35,891 nt of DNA from Clostridia bacterium (GTDB taxonomy: Bacteria; Bacillota; Clostridia; Oscillospirales; CAG-272): positions 1-35,891 of the forward strand of contig JAFQMO010000101.1 in NCBI GenBank assembly GCA_017414385.1, in the 5' to 3' direction. Position 1 is the first letter of the stretch; each line of letters opens with the position of its first letter. Below, piece by piece: positions 1 to 7,396 of the stretch. The notes beneath the pieces were generated by a model. It was not told the origin of the DNA and searched no databases. It saw only the letters and a program-made list of their open reading frames with translations. A program made the position numbers and the translations under genes.

Positions 1-235
1 GACGCGCAGATATCTCTTCCTTGTGCTCTGTACCATATACGCCAAACAGTACGTCGGTTGGAACCCCGAACAAATTAGCAAGCGGAACTACCTGTGAAAT
101 GTCCGGCATACTGGTATCGTTTTCCCACTTTGATACAGCAGGCGCGGAGATGTTCAGTTGTTCGGCTAACTCTTCTTGCGTAAGATGATGCTCTTTTCGC
201 AAGCGTTTAATGATTTGCCCCATTGTTTCTGTCAT
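1..235 (-). CDS. XRE-family HTH transcriptional regulator, C-terminus cut by window edge
   Basis: The reading frame opens at an ATG preceded by a good GGAGG and is still open at base 1, giving 78 residues. The N-terminus is a lambda-repressor-like helix-turn-helix: a QIIKRLRKEHHLTQEELAEQL-like first half, then NISAPAVSKWENDTSMPDI, where the SKWEN recognition helix is typical of XRE repressors. Such proteins bind palindromic operators and often repress their own gene. A 7-bp inverted repeat spans its promoter, which suggests autoregulation. The C-terminal domain, which would define ligand or partner, lies outside the window. The gene and its flank are AT-rich compared with the core genes to the right, so it may belong to an acquired segment. 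DNA-binding role is confident; biological role is unknown. Confidence 0.85.
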   Translation of the reverse strand, partial: MTETMGQIIKRLRKEHHLTQEELAEQLNISAPAVSKWENDTSMPDISQVVPLANLFGVPTDVLFGVYGTEHKEEISAR

Positions 236-262
236 ATAGACTACCTCCAATTTTTTATTCCG

Positions 263-304
263 GTACCGTGTATACAGTATAACATAGATACGGTACATTT
301 TGAA
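263..304 (-). promoter_or_regulatory. Promoter and probable auto-operator of the XRE regulator
   Basis: On the minus strand a -35 TTCAAA (299-304), 17-bp spacer and -10 TATACT (276-281) lie about 40 bp upstream of the XRE start codon. A perfect inverted repeat, GTACCGT at 263-269 and ACGGTAC at 290-296, brackets the -10 element and reaches into the spacer. A bound repressor there would block polymerase. The dyad is seen directly; binding by the adjacent regulator is inferred. Confidence 0.6.
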
Positions 305-388
305 GATATTCAATCGAAACTTCATATTAACTGCCAGTTAAGTTCATTTCGGATATAAGCACTGGTTTTTGTCTTAAAATGCCTGTTT

Positions 389-535
389 TTAAGAATATTT
401 TTGTTCGAGCACGATAGATGCCTCCTCCAAACGACTTCGGTTGAATCTTTCCTGTATCACTACACCCGCCAAGTGAACAAGCTCGGTGTATGAAACGTTT
501 TTATACAGATCTAAACAGCGACAGAACAACCATAA
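389..535 (-). pseudogene. Short coding remnant, possible C-terminal fragment of a lost gene
   Basis: A 48-codon minus-strand frame ends at TAA and reads like a protein C-terminus: DLYKNVSYTELVHLAGVV, then IQERFNRSRLEEASIVLEQKYS. Its composition is helix-friendly and free of the Arg/Pro/Ser runs seen in antisense frames of this genome. It has no ATG start or ribosome-binding site, and the frame closes a few codons upstream. I do not recognise the family. It is most simply the tail of a gene truncated by rearrangement at this AT-rich edge, but chance cannot be excluded at this length. The rest of the 236-654 stretch holds only the XRE promoter, a 7-bp hairpin (GGGTAAA at 536-542 with TTTACCC at 551-557) and the terminator at 597-632. 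Confidence 0.3.
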
Positions 536-596
536 GGGTAAACCCGAAGATTTACCCCCTATCTAAACGCAATATGCTTTATCTAAATGACATTGG

Positions 597-632
597 CACC
601 GCATGGACATTTTTCCCATGCGGTGCATTTTT
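597..632. terminator. Strong hairpin terminator at the end of the DUF1538/P-II operon
   Basis: CACCGCATGG (597-606) pairs perfectly with CCATGCGGTG (616-625) around a 9-nt loop. A run of five T follows on the plus strand. On the minus strand the hairpin sits 30 bp past the P-II stop codon, but the U-tract there is poor, so it may act as an imperfect minus-strand stop and a better plus-strand one. No plus-strand gene ends here. Confidence 0.6.
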
Positions 633-654
633 GTTCTGCTTTTTCCAAAAGGAC

Positions 655-1335
655 TTACTTACCGTAGCGGAAGCCGCACGCCTCACTGACGGGCATGGAG
701 AACACCACGGCGCGTGCCTCTGTATTGGCGCCTGCTCCCTGCATGATGGAGCGCATGATGTCACGCTTGGTATCCACATCCGCAACGATGAAGATCATTT
801 CCTTTTCCTCGGCAATGGATACGCCGAAGAAGGTCTTGGTTCCGGCTCCCGCCGTTCCCTTTGCGTGTATGACCGTGCCGCCACGTGCTCCGCCTGCGCG
901 GGCCGCATCCATGACCAGATCCGTCTGTCCCTTTTCGGAGATCGCAATGATCAGCTCCAGGCTTGCATGATTCATATGGTTCACCTCACTATCTTGTTCT
1001 GTGGGCGTATAGCCCGGCATCAGATGGGTAAATACACCGTGTCCGCCGACGGTCGACAGCGGTACACTGACAGCGATCCCCTGATCGGGCAGGTCAATGT
1101 ACATTTCGCTCAAAAGCGCCTTTGTCAGCTCTCGCGCCTTCTCGCCCGCAACGACCGAGAACAGCACACTCTTTTCTGTCTTCTCCAGACCGAACAGATC
1201 CAGCGTTTTCGCTGTTGCCGTTCCGTTGGCAGGTGCGGAATAGACGACTTGCACGTCCTTTTTTTGATAAAACGCGGTATAACGCTCCGCATCCTCGCGG
1301 CGTATTACCGTTATATACAGTTGAATATCACTCAT
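655..1335 (-). CDS. P-II-like regulatory protein with two ferredoxin-like halves, partner of DUF1538
   Basis: The 226-residue protein looks like two fused P-II-type units. The C-terminal half is clearest: SLELIIAISEKGQTDLVMDAA (about 125-145), then GARGGTVIHAKGT (149-161), matching the GxGxTVxHArGT block of GlnB/P-II proteins, then a strand-helix segment to about 215. The N-terminal half (3-97) has the same strand-helix-strand rhythm but weaker motifs. The classical uridylylated T-loop tyrosine is not visible, so covalent modification as in GlnB is unlikely. P-II proteins sense nucleotides or metabolites and gate membrane transporters by direct contact. Here the gene follows DUF1538 after 14 bp, so it probably controls that protein. 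The start is the ATG six bases after GGAG. Ligand unknown. Confidence 0.8.
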   Translation of the reverse strand: MSDIQLYITVIRREDAERYTAFYQKKDVQVVYSAPANGTATAKTLDLFGLEKTEKSVLFSVVAGEKARELTKALLSEMYIDLPDQGIAVSVPLSTVGGHGVFTHLMPGYTPTEQDSEVNHMNHASLELIIAISEKGQTDLVMDAARAGGARGGTVIHAKGTAGAGTKTFFGVSIAEEKEMIFIVADVDTKRDIMRSIMQGAGANTEARAVVFSMPVSEACGFRYGK

Positions 1336-1349
1336 AGGCATCTCCACTT

Positions 1350-2888
1350 TTACAGATCGATCAGATCGTCCTCGGGCATCTCGATGGGCTGTTCGACGAT
1401 CTCCGGCTCCGCTGCCTTGTGTGCTGTCTTGATACGGTAGATCAGACCGAGCACCTGAATGGCAATGAGCGGTGTCATCGCGACCATTGCGACGATACCA
1501 AAGGCATCTGTGATGATATTTCCGCCAAGCGCTCCGCAGGCGCCCATTGCAAACGGCAGAAGGAAGGTCGCTGTCATGGGACCGGATGCAACACCGCCCG
1601 AGTCAAACGCGATCGCACAAAAGATCGGCGGTACAAAGAACGTCAGCACAAGCGCGATGAAATATCCGGGAATGAGCAGCCACAGGATCGGGATCCCCGT
1701 CAAGACTCTCGTCATCGCAAGGCCGACTGAAATGGCAACGCCGATGGACAGGGTCTGCATCAGGAGCTTTGGGGGAACGGTTCCCGAGGTGATATGATCG
1801 ACCTGCTCGGTCAGGACATGGACCGCAGGCTCGGCCTTTACGATAAAGTAACCGATGATCATACCGATGGGAATGATGATCCAGCGCCACTGCATCGAGC
1901 CGAGAAGCTCACCGAGGAAGTAACCTGCGGGCATAAAGCCGACGTTGACGCCTGTCAGAAAGAGCACAAGGCCGATGTATGTATAGCCGACACCGATACA
2001 GATCTTGGTCAGCTGCTTTCTCGGCAGATGTCCGACAAACAGCCGGAACACAAGAAAGAACACAAAGATCGGGGCAAGAGAGAGGAACACCTCCCACATA
2101 TAATGCGGGATCGCCTCGACAAAGAGCCGTATCAGCGCACGGGAATCGGCTGCCTCAATGGCATCGACGGCACTGTACGCACTTTCGGTCGGACGGTAGA
2201 CCATACCGAGGATCAGGACTGCAAGGATCGGGCCGACCGAGCACAAAGAAACAAGACCAAAGCTATCGTCCTCGGAGTTTTTATCGGAACGGATCCCCGC
2301 AACACCGACACCGAGCGCCATGATAAAGGGAACGGTCATGGGTCCTGTGGTAACACCGCCCGCATCAAAGGAAACTGCGAGAAAGTCCTCGGGTACAAAG
2401 GCAGCAAGGACAAAGATCACAAGGTAAAATCCGAGAAGCAGATGAGAGAGCCTTACCCGGAAAAGAATACGGAGCATTGCGATCACAAGAAACAATCCCA
2501 CACCGACACCAACTGCCAGGATCAGAACAAGACCGGGCACCGTTGCGACCTGCTCGGCAAGCACCTGAAGATCGGGCTCGGACACCGTGATCATCACACC
2601 GACAAACAGTGCGACGCCCACAACAAACCACACGCGCTTAGACCGTGTGATCCCCGCGCCGACATATTCACCGATGGGTGTCATTGCGGTATCTGCGCCA
2701 AGGGTAAAGAGTCCCATGCCGAAGATCAGCATCACAGCACCGATCAGAAAAGCAAGCATGGTATCGTTTGGGATCGGGGCAATGCTGAAGCACAACAGCA
2801 GAACGATACCCGTTACGGGCAGAACAGATGTCAGCGACTCTCGGATCTTATCCTTCAAAATCGTTCTTGTAAAGGACAAGGTCAACAT
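1350..2888 (-). CDS. DUF1538 family integral membrane protein, internally duplicated
   Basis: The product is about 512 residues, almost entirely hydrophobic, with roughly a dozen membrane segments and a short acidic tail (about 491-512). It is built from two homologous halves. SEPDLQVLAEQV (103-114) recurs as AEPAVHVLTEQV (352-363), and FDAGGVTTGPMT (174-185) recurs as FDSGGVASGPMT (428-439). Each GPMT block is followed by a hydrophobic FG(L/I)V segment ending in a GxxYR motif. Such repeats are typical of transporters that fold as pseudo-symmetric dimers, with the GGV/GPMT re-entrant segments near a substrate site. DUF1538 proteins have no assigned substrate that I know of. The start is uncertain: AGGAGG lies one base before the ATG, so an in-frame TTG a few codons inside may be used. 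Confidence 0.85.
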   Translation of the reverse strand: MLTLSFTRTILKDKIRESLTSVLPVTGIVLLLCFSIAPIPNDTMLAFLIGAVMLIFGMGLFTLGADTAMTPIGEYVGAGITRSKRVWFVVGVALFVGVMITVSEPDLQVLAEQVATVPGLVLILAVGVGVGLFLVIAMLRILFRVRLSHLLLGFYLVIFVLAAFVPEDFLAVSFDAGGVTTGPMTVPFIMALGVGVAGIRSDKNSEDDSFGLVSLCSVGPILAVLILGMVYRPTESAYSAVDAIEAADSRALIRLFVEAIPHYMWEVFLSLAPIFVFFLVFRLFVGHLPRKQLTKICIGVGYTYIGLVLFLTGVNVGFMPAGYFLGELLGSMQWRWIIIPIGMIIGYFIVKAEPAVHVLTEQVDHITSGTVPPKLLMQTLSIGVAISVGLAMTRVLTGIPILWLLIPGYFIALVLTFFVPPIFCAIAFDSGGVASGPMTATFLLPFAMGACGALGGNIITDAFGIVAMVAMTPLIAIQVLGLIYRIKTAHKAAEPEIVEQPIEMPEDDLIDL

Positions 2889-2926
2889 TCCTCCTTTTTG
2901 CAATATTCTTGTTGCTTACGGCTTCT

Positions 2927-2955
2927 ATTATACCAACCATTTATGAATAAGTCAA
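2927..2955 (-). promoter_or_regulatory. Near-consensus sigma-A promoter for the DUF1538/P-II operon
   Basis: On the minus strand TTGACT (2950-2955) and TATAAT (2927-2932) are separated by exactly 17 bp, 39 bp upstream of the DUF1538 start. This is one of the strongest promoters in the window by consensus. Confidence 0.85.
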
Positions 2956-3017
2956 CCGCTTCCCTCAAAAAAAGAGGCGGCGGGAAACGCTTTGGAAGCT
3001 TCTTCTCCCCCGATGGA

Positions 3018-3164
3018 CGGCGGGAGGGGGACCGCGTCCGCGGTGTCAGGCGCCGTCGGCGGCAGATAAAGAATCAAGAAAAGGCTTCCGTACAACGCCT
3101 CCGCGGAGGACACATATGCCGACGGCGCCTCCGGTCACCGTCAGGTGACCGCCCCCTCCCGCCG
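3018..3164. repeat. Nested palindromic intergenic element
   Basis: Five inverted repeats are packed into 147 bp. The outer arms CGGCGGGAGGGGG (3018-3030) and CCCCCTCCCGCCG (3152-3164) are perfect complements. Just inside the ends sit two small hairpins, ACCGCG-tc-CGCGGT (3031-3044) and GGTCACC-gtca-GGTGACC (3133-3150). A second perfect pair, AGGCGCCGTCGGC (3048-3060) with GCCGACGGCGCCT (3118-3130), lies within, and a central palindrome CCTCCGCGGAGG (about 3098-3109) sits in the core. There is no credible gene inside. The form resembles a small non-autonomous palindromic element or a structured RNA or DNA site. It occurs once in this window. Confidence 0.7.
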
Positions 3165-3211
3165 CGATACCCCCAAAAAGATCGGTGTCCACCACCGCTC
3201 CGCCGCCGTTT

Positions 3212-3309
3212 TTCGACAAAAGAAGACAGAAAACCGACGAAGAGCGATGTATCCCTCCGCTGTTTTTGATTTTTTGTCGATTCGTGTCGATTTTGTCGAC
3301 AAATGTCGA
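3212..3309. promoter_or_regulatory. Cluster of phased TGTCGA motifs (possible Spo0A-type boxes)
   Basis: TGTCGA occurs at 3275, 3285, 3294 and 3304 on the plus strand, spaced 10, 9 and 10 bp, so all four fall on one helical face. A fifth copy, TTCGACA on the plus strand at 3212-3218, equals TGTCGAA on the other strand, the classic Spo0A box. The cluster lies in gene-free DNA about 260-350 bp upstream of the DUF1538 promoter and downstream of pgsA. A bound oligomeric regulator is plausible. Spo0A as that regulator is only an inference from the motif and the spoVG-bearing genome. Confidence 0.4.
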
Positions 3310-3360
3310 GGACCGAAGACGTGTGCAGACCGTGACGGGAGGACCTGATTGTGCACCCGC

Positions 3361-3407
3361 AAAAAAAGAACCGTTCCCGTCGCACCAAAGGGTACACAGG
3401 AACGGCT
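3361..3407 (-). terminator. Rho-independent terminator after pgsA
   Basis: Read on the minus strand, AGCCGTTCC pairs with GGAACGGTT (one G-U pair) and is followed by C and seven T. It lies about 30 bp beyond the pgsA stop codon and closes the recA-recX-rimO-pgsA operon. Confidence 0.85.
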
Positions 3408-3435
3408 CTCTGTCATATTTTTTGCTTTTTTTCTC

Positions 3436-4014
3436 TTATTCGTTGGGATCGATAAAGGAGATATAGCTCTTGAGATAGGATACACCCGACCAAACGGTCA
3501 TTATGCCCATGAATGCGATCGCTGCCCATGCCGCAAGATGCAGTGTGTCGAAAAAGAGCAGAAGGGGCTCTAAAATGAGCACGAGGATACAGACGATCTG
3601 TGCAACCGTCTTGACCTTACCGAGCCAGCTTGCCGCAACAACGATCTTCTGCTCCGAGGATGCCACCAAAAGGCGCATCGAGGTAATGGCAAGCTCACGC
3701 AGAATGACAAGCAGTGTCACCCAAACGAGCACGTTGCGGAAAAACGCATACATCGGGGACGCACACATGACCACAAGCATACCGATGACCATGAACTTGT
3801 CCGCGAGGGGATCCAAGAACTTGCCGAAATTGGTAATGAGATTGTATTTCCGGGCGATCTTGCCGTCCAGCATGTCCGTCAGCGCCGTCAGCGCAAACAG
3901 GACTGCCGCAAGGATACGTGCCGTTGTTTCCCCGCCGATGGGGAACATGATGAAGACCATCGCAATGGGCGCCATGATCACGCGCGCCAGTGTCAGTTTG
4001 TTTGGAAGATTCAT
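3436..4014 (-). CDS. pgsA: CDP-diacylglycerol-glycerol-3-phosphate 3-phosphatidyltransferase
   Basis: This membrane enzyme makes phosphatidylglycerolphosphate from CDP-diacylglycerol and glycerol-3-phosphate, the committed step of phosphatidylglycerol synthesis. The 192-residue protein carries the full CDP-alcohol phosphatidyltransferase motif: D47-x2-D50-G51-x2-A54-R55-x8-G64-x3-D68-x3-D72, where the aspartates bind metal and substrate. The usual NLPNKLTLARV start and several membrane helices are present, and the length is normal for the family. The gene is last in its operon, 31 bp after rimO. In many Firmicutes pgsA lies just upstream of recA; here it lies downstream. Confidence 0.95.
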   Translation of the reverse strand: MNLPNKLTLARVIMAPIAMVFIMFPIGGETTARILAAVLFALTALTDMLDGKIARKYNLITNFGKFLDPLADKFMVIGMLVVMCASPMYAFFRNVLVWVTLLVILRELAITSMRLLVASSEQKIVVAASWLGKVKTVAQIVCILVLILEPLLLFFDTLHLAAWAAIAFMGIMTVWSGVSYLKSYISFIDPNE

Positions 4015-4045
4015 AAAGGAGATCCTGCCTTTCTTGTTGGTATCA

Positions 4046-5401
4046 TCAGAGAGCGCTGTTGACCGCTTCTCCGATCAGATCGTAATCGTCATAGCAGTCT
4101 GTGATCGAAACGAGCACAAACTGTCCCTCCGCAAAGCGCTGATTTCCAATGCTGTTGGAGAAGAATACCTTGCCGTCGATGTCATAGGCATCCGCATAGG
4201 TACGGCCGAAATACGTTTCCGAAACGGCATCGAAGCCCTCAACGAGCACCGTTGTCGTTCTGCCGATCATTGCCTCCGCACGCGCACGGCTGCGGTCCGC
4301 CTGCTGTCCCATCAGGATGTCAAGACGGTCCTGCTTCGTCTGCGCATCGATCTGATCCTCGAAATCGTATGCGGGCGTGTCCTCCTCTCGGGAGTATGCA
4401 AATACGCCAAGCTTATCAAAATCAAGCTCCTTTGCGCCCTCGCAGAGGATACGGAAATCTTCCTCGTCCTCGCCCGGGAAGCCGACGATCATGGTGGAAC
4501 GGATGACCATGCCCGGGACGGTACGCAGCCGTCTGACCGCATCGTAGATGGCATCTCTGCCGCCCCTGCGGTTCATTCTGCGCAGAACCTTATCCGAGAG
4601 GTGCTGCACGGGAAGATCGATGTATTTGACCAGACGCGCATTGGTACGGAATTCCTCGATGAGCGCATCCGAGATCTTATCGGGATAGCAGTAAAGGACA
4701 CGGATCCACGGAATGCTCGTTTCCCGTGTGATGGCACGGATCAGCTCCACAAGCATATCCCCGCCTCCAAGGTCGCGGCCGTATGCGGTGGTGTCCTGCG
4801 CGATGAGCACAAGCTCCTTTGCGCCGATGCTCTCCATTTCCTTTGCCTCACGCACAAGCTCCTCCATGGGTCTGGAACGGAGCGCGCCGCGAATGGAGGG
4901 GATCGCACAGTAGGTACAGCGGTTGTCGCAGCCCTCTGCGATCTTCAGATAGGCAAGGTGCTCGGGTGTTGTGACGACGCGGTCACACGCCGTTTCCATG
5001 TTGGCAATGTCCTCAAAGGAGGTGTACTGCTTTTTGCGGTATTCGATGGCCTCGATGGCATCCACGATGTGATGCAGAGAACCGACACCGATCAGCGCAT
5101 CGACCTCCGGCAGCTCCTCAAAGATCTGCTCGCGGTATCGCTGTGCAAGACAGCCTGTGACGATGATGCCCTTCAGGCTCGCGTTCTTTTTCAGCCACGC
5201 CTCATCGAGAATGTTGTCAATGGCCTCCTGCTTTGCGCTCTCAATGAATGCGCAGGTATTGATGATGACAATGTCTGCCTCGGTGTCATCGGGGGTGATC
5301 TCATATCCCGCCTTCACGACATCCGCAAGCATGACCTCGGTGTCGACCTGGTTTTTGGGACAGCCGAGGGAGATAAAGCCGATTTTTGATTTCTGTTTCA
5401 T
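4046..5401 (-). CDS. rimO: Ribosomal protein uS12 methylthiotransferase
   Basis: RimO is a cytoplasmic radical SAM enzyme that adds a methylthio group to an aspartate of ribosomal protein S12 using two 4Fe-4S clusters. The N-terminal UPF0004 domain opens with KIGFISLGCPKNQVDTE and supplies cluster cysteines C14, C50 and C84. The radical SAM cluster motif is EGCDNRCTYC with C158, C162 and C165. SLGCPKN plus VDTE separates RimO from the tRNA enzyme MiaB. A C-terminal TRAM-like region (about 385-450) completes the usual 440-450 residue architecture. The start has only a weak GAAACGGAT ribosome-binding sequence. It lies between recX and pgsA and probably shares the recA promoter. Confidence 0.95.
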   Translation of the reverse strand: MKQKSKIGFISLGCPKNQVDTEVMLADVVKAGYEITPDDTEADIVIINTCAFIESAKQEAIDNILDEAWLKKNASLKGIIVTGCLAQRYREQIFEELPEVDALIGVGSLHHIVDAIEAIEYRKKQYTSFEDIANMETACDRVVTTPEHLAYLKIAEGCDNRCTYCAIPSIRGALRSRPMEELVREAKEMESIGAKELVLIAQDTTAYGRDLGGGDMLVELIRAITRETSIPWIRVLYCYPDKISDALIEEFRTNARLVKYIDLPVQHLSDKVLRRMNRRGGRDAIYDAVRRLRTVPGMVIRSTMIVGFPGEDEEDFRILCEGAKELDFDKLGVFAYSREEDTPAYDFEDQIDAQTKQDRLDILMGQQADRSRARAEAMIGRTTTVLVEGFDAVSETYFGRTYADAYDIDGKVFFSNSIGNQRFAEGQFVLVSITDCYDDYDLIGEAVNSAL

Positions 5402-5448
5402 ATCCGTTTCTTTCGTTTGTTGCGTTGTATTTGATGAAGAGGAAGCAC

Positions 5449-5468
5449 TGCGGCAATGTCCTGCCGCA
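5449..5468. other. Perfect hairpin in the rimO-recX gap
   Basis: TGCGGCA (5449-5455) pairs with TGCCGCA (5462-5468) around six bases, between the recX stop and the rimO start. There is no T-tract, so it is not an obvious terminator. It may lower rimO expression relative to recA or stabilise the processed transcript. Confidence 0.4.
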
Positions 5469-5473
5469 TTCCC

Positions 5474-6202
5474 TCAATCCTCTGTCATATCCGATGGCTG
5501 CGCATCGTCGTCTGTACCGTCCGCAGCATCTGCGTCGTCACATCCGATCCGCTTCAGCGCCGCACGGATCTGATCTGCCTGAAAGCCGTACCGCATGAGC
5601 GAGGCATATGATTTCGCTGTATTTTCACGTCCCGAAAAGGCATCCTCCTTCATTTGGGAGATGCGCTTATCCAGTGCCGCATCAAAATCAAGCTCCGCCA
5701 TTGCCGCCGCAAACACCGCTTGAATGGTTGCCCTCGAGAAGCGTCTCTCGCGGACTGCCTGACGGATCCGCGCGGGGCCGTAGAGCTTCTGATCGCACAA
5801 AACCTGCATCAGGCGCAGAAGATGCTCCTCCTCGCGGATATAGCCGCGCTGCTGACAGAACCGTGCTGCCGCCGCAGATGCTTGTGCGGAGAAGCCCTTC
5901 TGCCGCAGCTTGATCTCCAGCTGTCCGCGTGTTTTGTCGCCGAATGCAAGAAGATTGACCGCCTTCCATGCAGCGCGCGTCGCCTCCTCTGCAAGAAGCA
6001 GGCTCTCATAAAGCGCACAGTCGATCATGTCTCCTGTCATGGGTATCGGCGCTCCTGCAAGCTTTTCCCGCAAAAAGAAGAGGAAGATGAGCATCGAGCG
6101 CTGCTCGGTCTGTGTGCCGTTTGTCAGCTGCAGGGTGAATTCGTATTTTCCGTTTCCCTCCTGGGACGGCTGTGCCAGAAGGACCGTGATCTGCATTGCC
6201 AC
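5474..6202 (-). CDS. recX: RecX-like regulatory protein
   Basis: RecX binds RecA filaments and modulates their activity. The 242-residue product has three-helix repeats typical of the family: a central stretch with FGDKTRGQLEIKLRQKGFS, then AARFCQQRGYI and IRQAVRERRFSR, ending in a RYGFQADQIRAALKR helix. The N-terminal 80 residues are a poorly conserved domain, as in other Firmicute RecX proteins. It follows the recA stop after three bases. The start is taken as GTG because GGAG lies eight bases before it inside the recA end; an ATG two codons later is the alternative. Tight spacing implies co-transcription and coupled translation with recA. Confidence 0.9.
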   Translation of the reverse strand: MAMQITVLLAQPSQEGNGKYEFTLQLTNGTQTEQRSMLIFLFFLREKLAGAPIPMTGDMIDCALYESLLLAEEATRAAWKAVNLLAFGDKTRGQLEIKLRQKGFSAQASAAAARFCQQRGYIREEEHLLRLMQVLCDQKLYGPARIRQAVRERRFSRATIQAVFAAAMAELDFDAALDKRISQMKEDAFSGRENTAKSYASLMRYGFQADQIRAALKRIGCDDADAADGTDDDAQPSDMTED

Positions 6203-6205
6203 CGC

Positions 6206-7354
6206 TTATTCTCCGCCGATGTCTGCGATCTTGATCGAGAAGTGATCGTCCTCCACATCCTCCAGCTCAGCCGCCGTGATGTCGTCCTCATCCTCCTCGT
6301 AATCCTCCTCGGGAAGATTCATATCGGAGGACTGTGCCTTGACCTTTCTTTCGATCTCCTCCATCAGCGCGGGGTTATCCTCAAGATACTTTCTCGCATT
6401 TTCCTTACCCTGTCCGATACGGTCGCCATCATAGGAGAACCAGGAGCCGCTCTTCTGGAGGATATCCAGCGCCGTTGCGACCTCGATGATCTCGGAGGAC
6501 TTGGAGATGCCCTTTCCGTAAAGAATGTCGAATTCCGCGACACGGAAGGGCGGTGCGACCTTATTCTTGACGACCTTGACCTTGACATGGCTTCCGTAGG
6601 TCTCATCGCCGTTCTTGAGATTTTCTGTCTTTCTGACGTCCATTCGGACAGACGCATAGAATTTCAGCGCCTTACCGCCCGTGGTGACCTCGGGATTTCC
6701 GTACATGACGCCGACCTTCTCACGCAGCTGATTGATGAAGATGACCACGCAGTTTGTCTTGGAGATGGCACCCGCAAGCTTTCTGAGCGCCTGGCTCATC
6801 AGTCTTGCCTGCAGACCGACATGGTTTGCACCCATATCGCCGTCGATCTCCTGCTGCGGTACGAGCGCTGCAACGGAGTCCACGACAACAACGTCGATCG
6901 CACCCGAGCGGACGAGCGCATCGGTGATCTCCAGCGCGTCCTCACCGCAGTCGGGCTGAGAGACGAGCAGATCGTGAATATTGACGCCGAGCGCCTTTGC
7001 GTAAAGCGGATCCAATGCGTGCTCTGCATCGATGAACGCCGCCTCGCCGCCCTGCTTCTGTGTTTCCGCGATGATATGCAGCGCAACTGTCGTCTTACCG
7101 GAGGATTCCGGTCCGTAGATCTCAATGATTCTTCCGCGCGGAACACCGCCGATACCGAGCGCCAGATCCAGGGTAAGCGATCCTGTCGGGATCGCACTGA
7201 CGTTCATGTTCATATTGTCGCCAAGACGCATGATACTGCCGGCGCCCTTCGCCTTCTTGATCTGCGAGATGGCGGTATCCAGTGCCTTTTTCTTTTCCTC
7301 GGGGGTCTCGTGCGCAGATACGATGTCTGCCTTCTTGCTTGTCTTTGCTGCCAT
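6206..7354 (-). CDS. recA: Recombinase RecA
   Basis: RecA forms ATP-dependent filaments on single-stranded DNA, catalyses strand exchange and triggers LexA self-cleavage. The 382-residue protein carries Walker [10 protein letters not shown] (81-89), the [10 protein letters not shown] block, the VVVDSVAAL Walker B region, the FINQLREK loop-1 region and the [12 protein letters not shown] block. A strongly acidic tail rich in Asp and Glu follows. The start is the internal ATG of MAAKTSKK because GGAGGA lies six bases upstream; an earlier in-frame ATG eight codons up overlaps that site and is unlikely. It is the first gene of an operon with recX, rimO and pgsA. Confidence 0.98.
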   Translation of the reverse strand: MAAKTSKKADIVSAHETPEEKKKALDTAISQIKKAKGAGSIMRLGDNMNMNVSAIPTGSLTLDLALGIGGVPRGRIIEIYGPESSGKTTVALHIIAETQKQGGEAAFIDAEHALDPLYAKALGVNIHDLLVSQPDCGEDALEITDALVRSGAIDVVVVDSVAALVPQQEIDGDMGANHVGLQARLMSQALRKLAGAISKTNCVVIFINQLREKVGVMYGNPEVTTGGKALKFYASVRMDVRKTENLKNGDETYGSHVKVKVVKNKVAPPFRVAEFDILYGKGISKSSEIIEVATALDILQKSGSWFSYDGDRIGQGKENARKYLEDNPALMEEIERKVKAQSSDMNLPEEDYEEDEDDITAAELEDVEDDHFSIKIADIGGE

Positions 7355-7396
7355 ATGCTTTGTCCTCCAATGGCCCATGGTCGGGCGATCAAAAAT

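Noticed and set aside
1794..3269. A plus-strand open frame of about 491 codons opposite DUF1538
   Set aside because: Highly charged Asp/His/Arg-rich composition typical of the reverse strand of a membrane-protein gene, and it runs into the palindromic repeat region.
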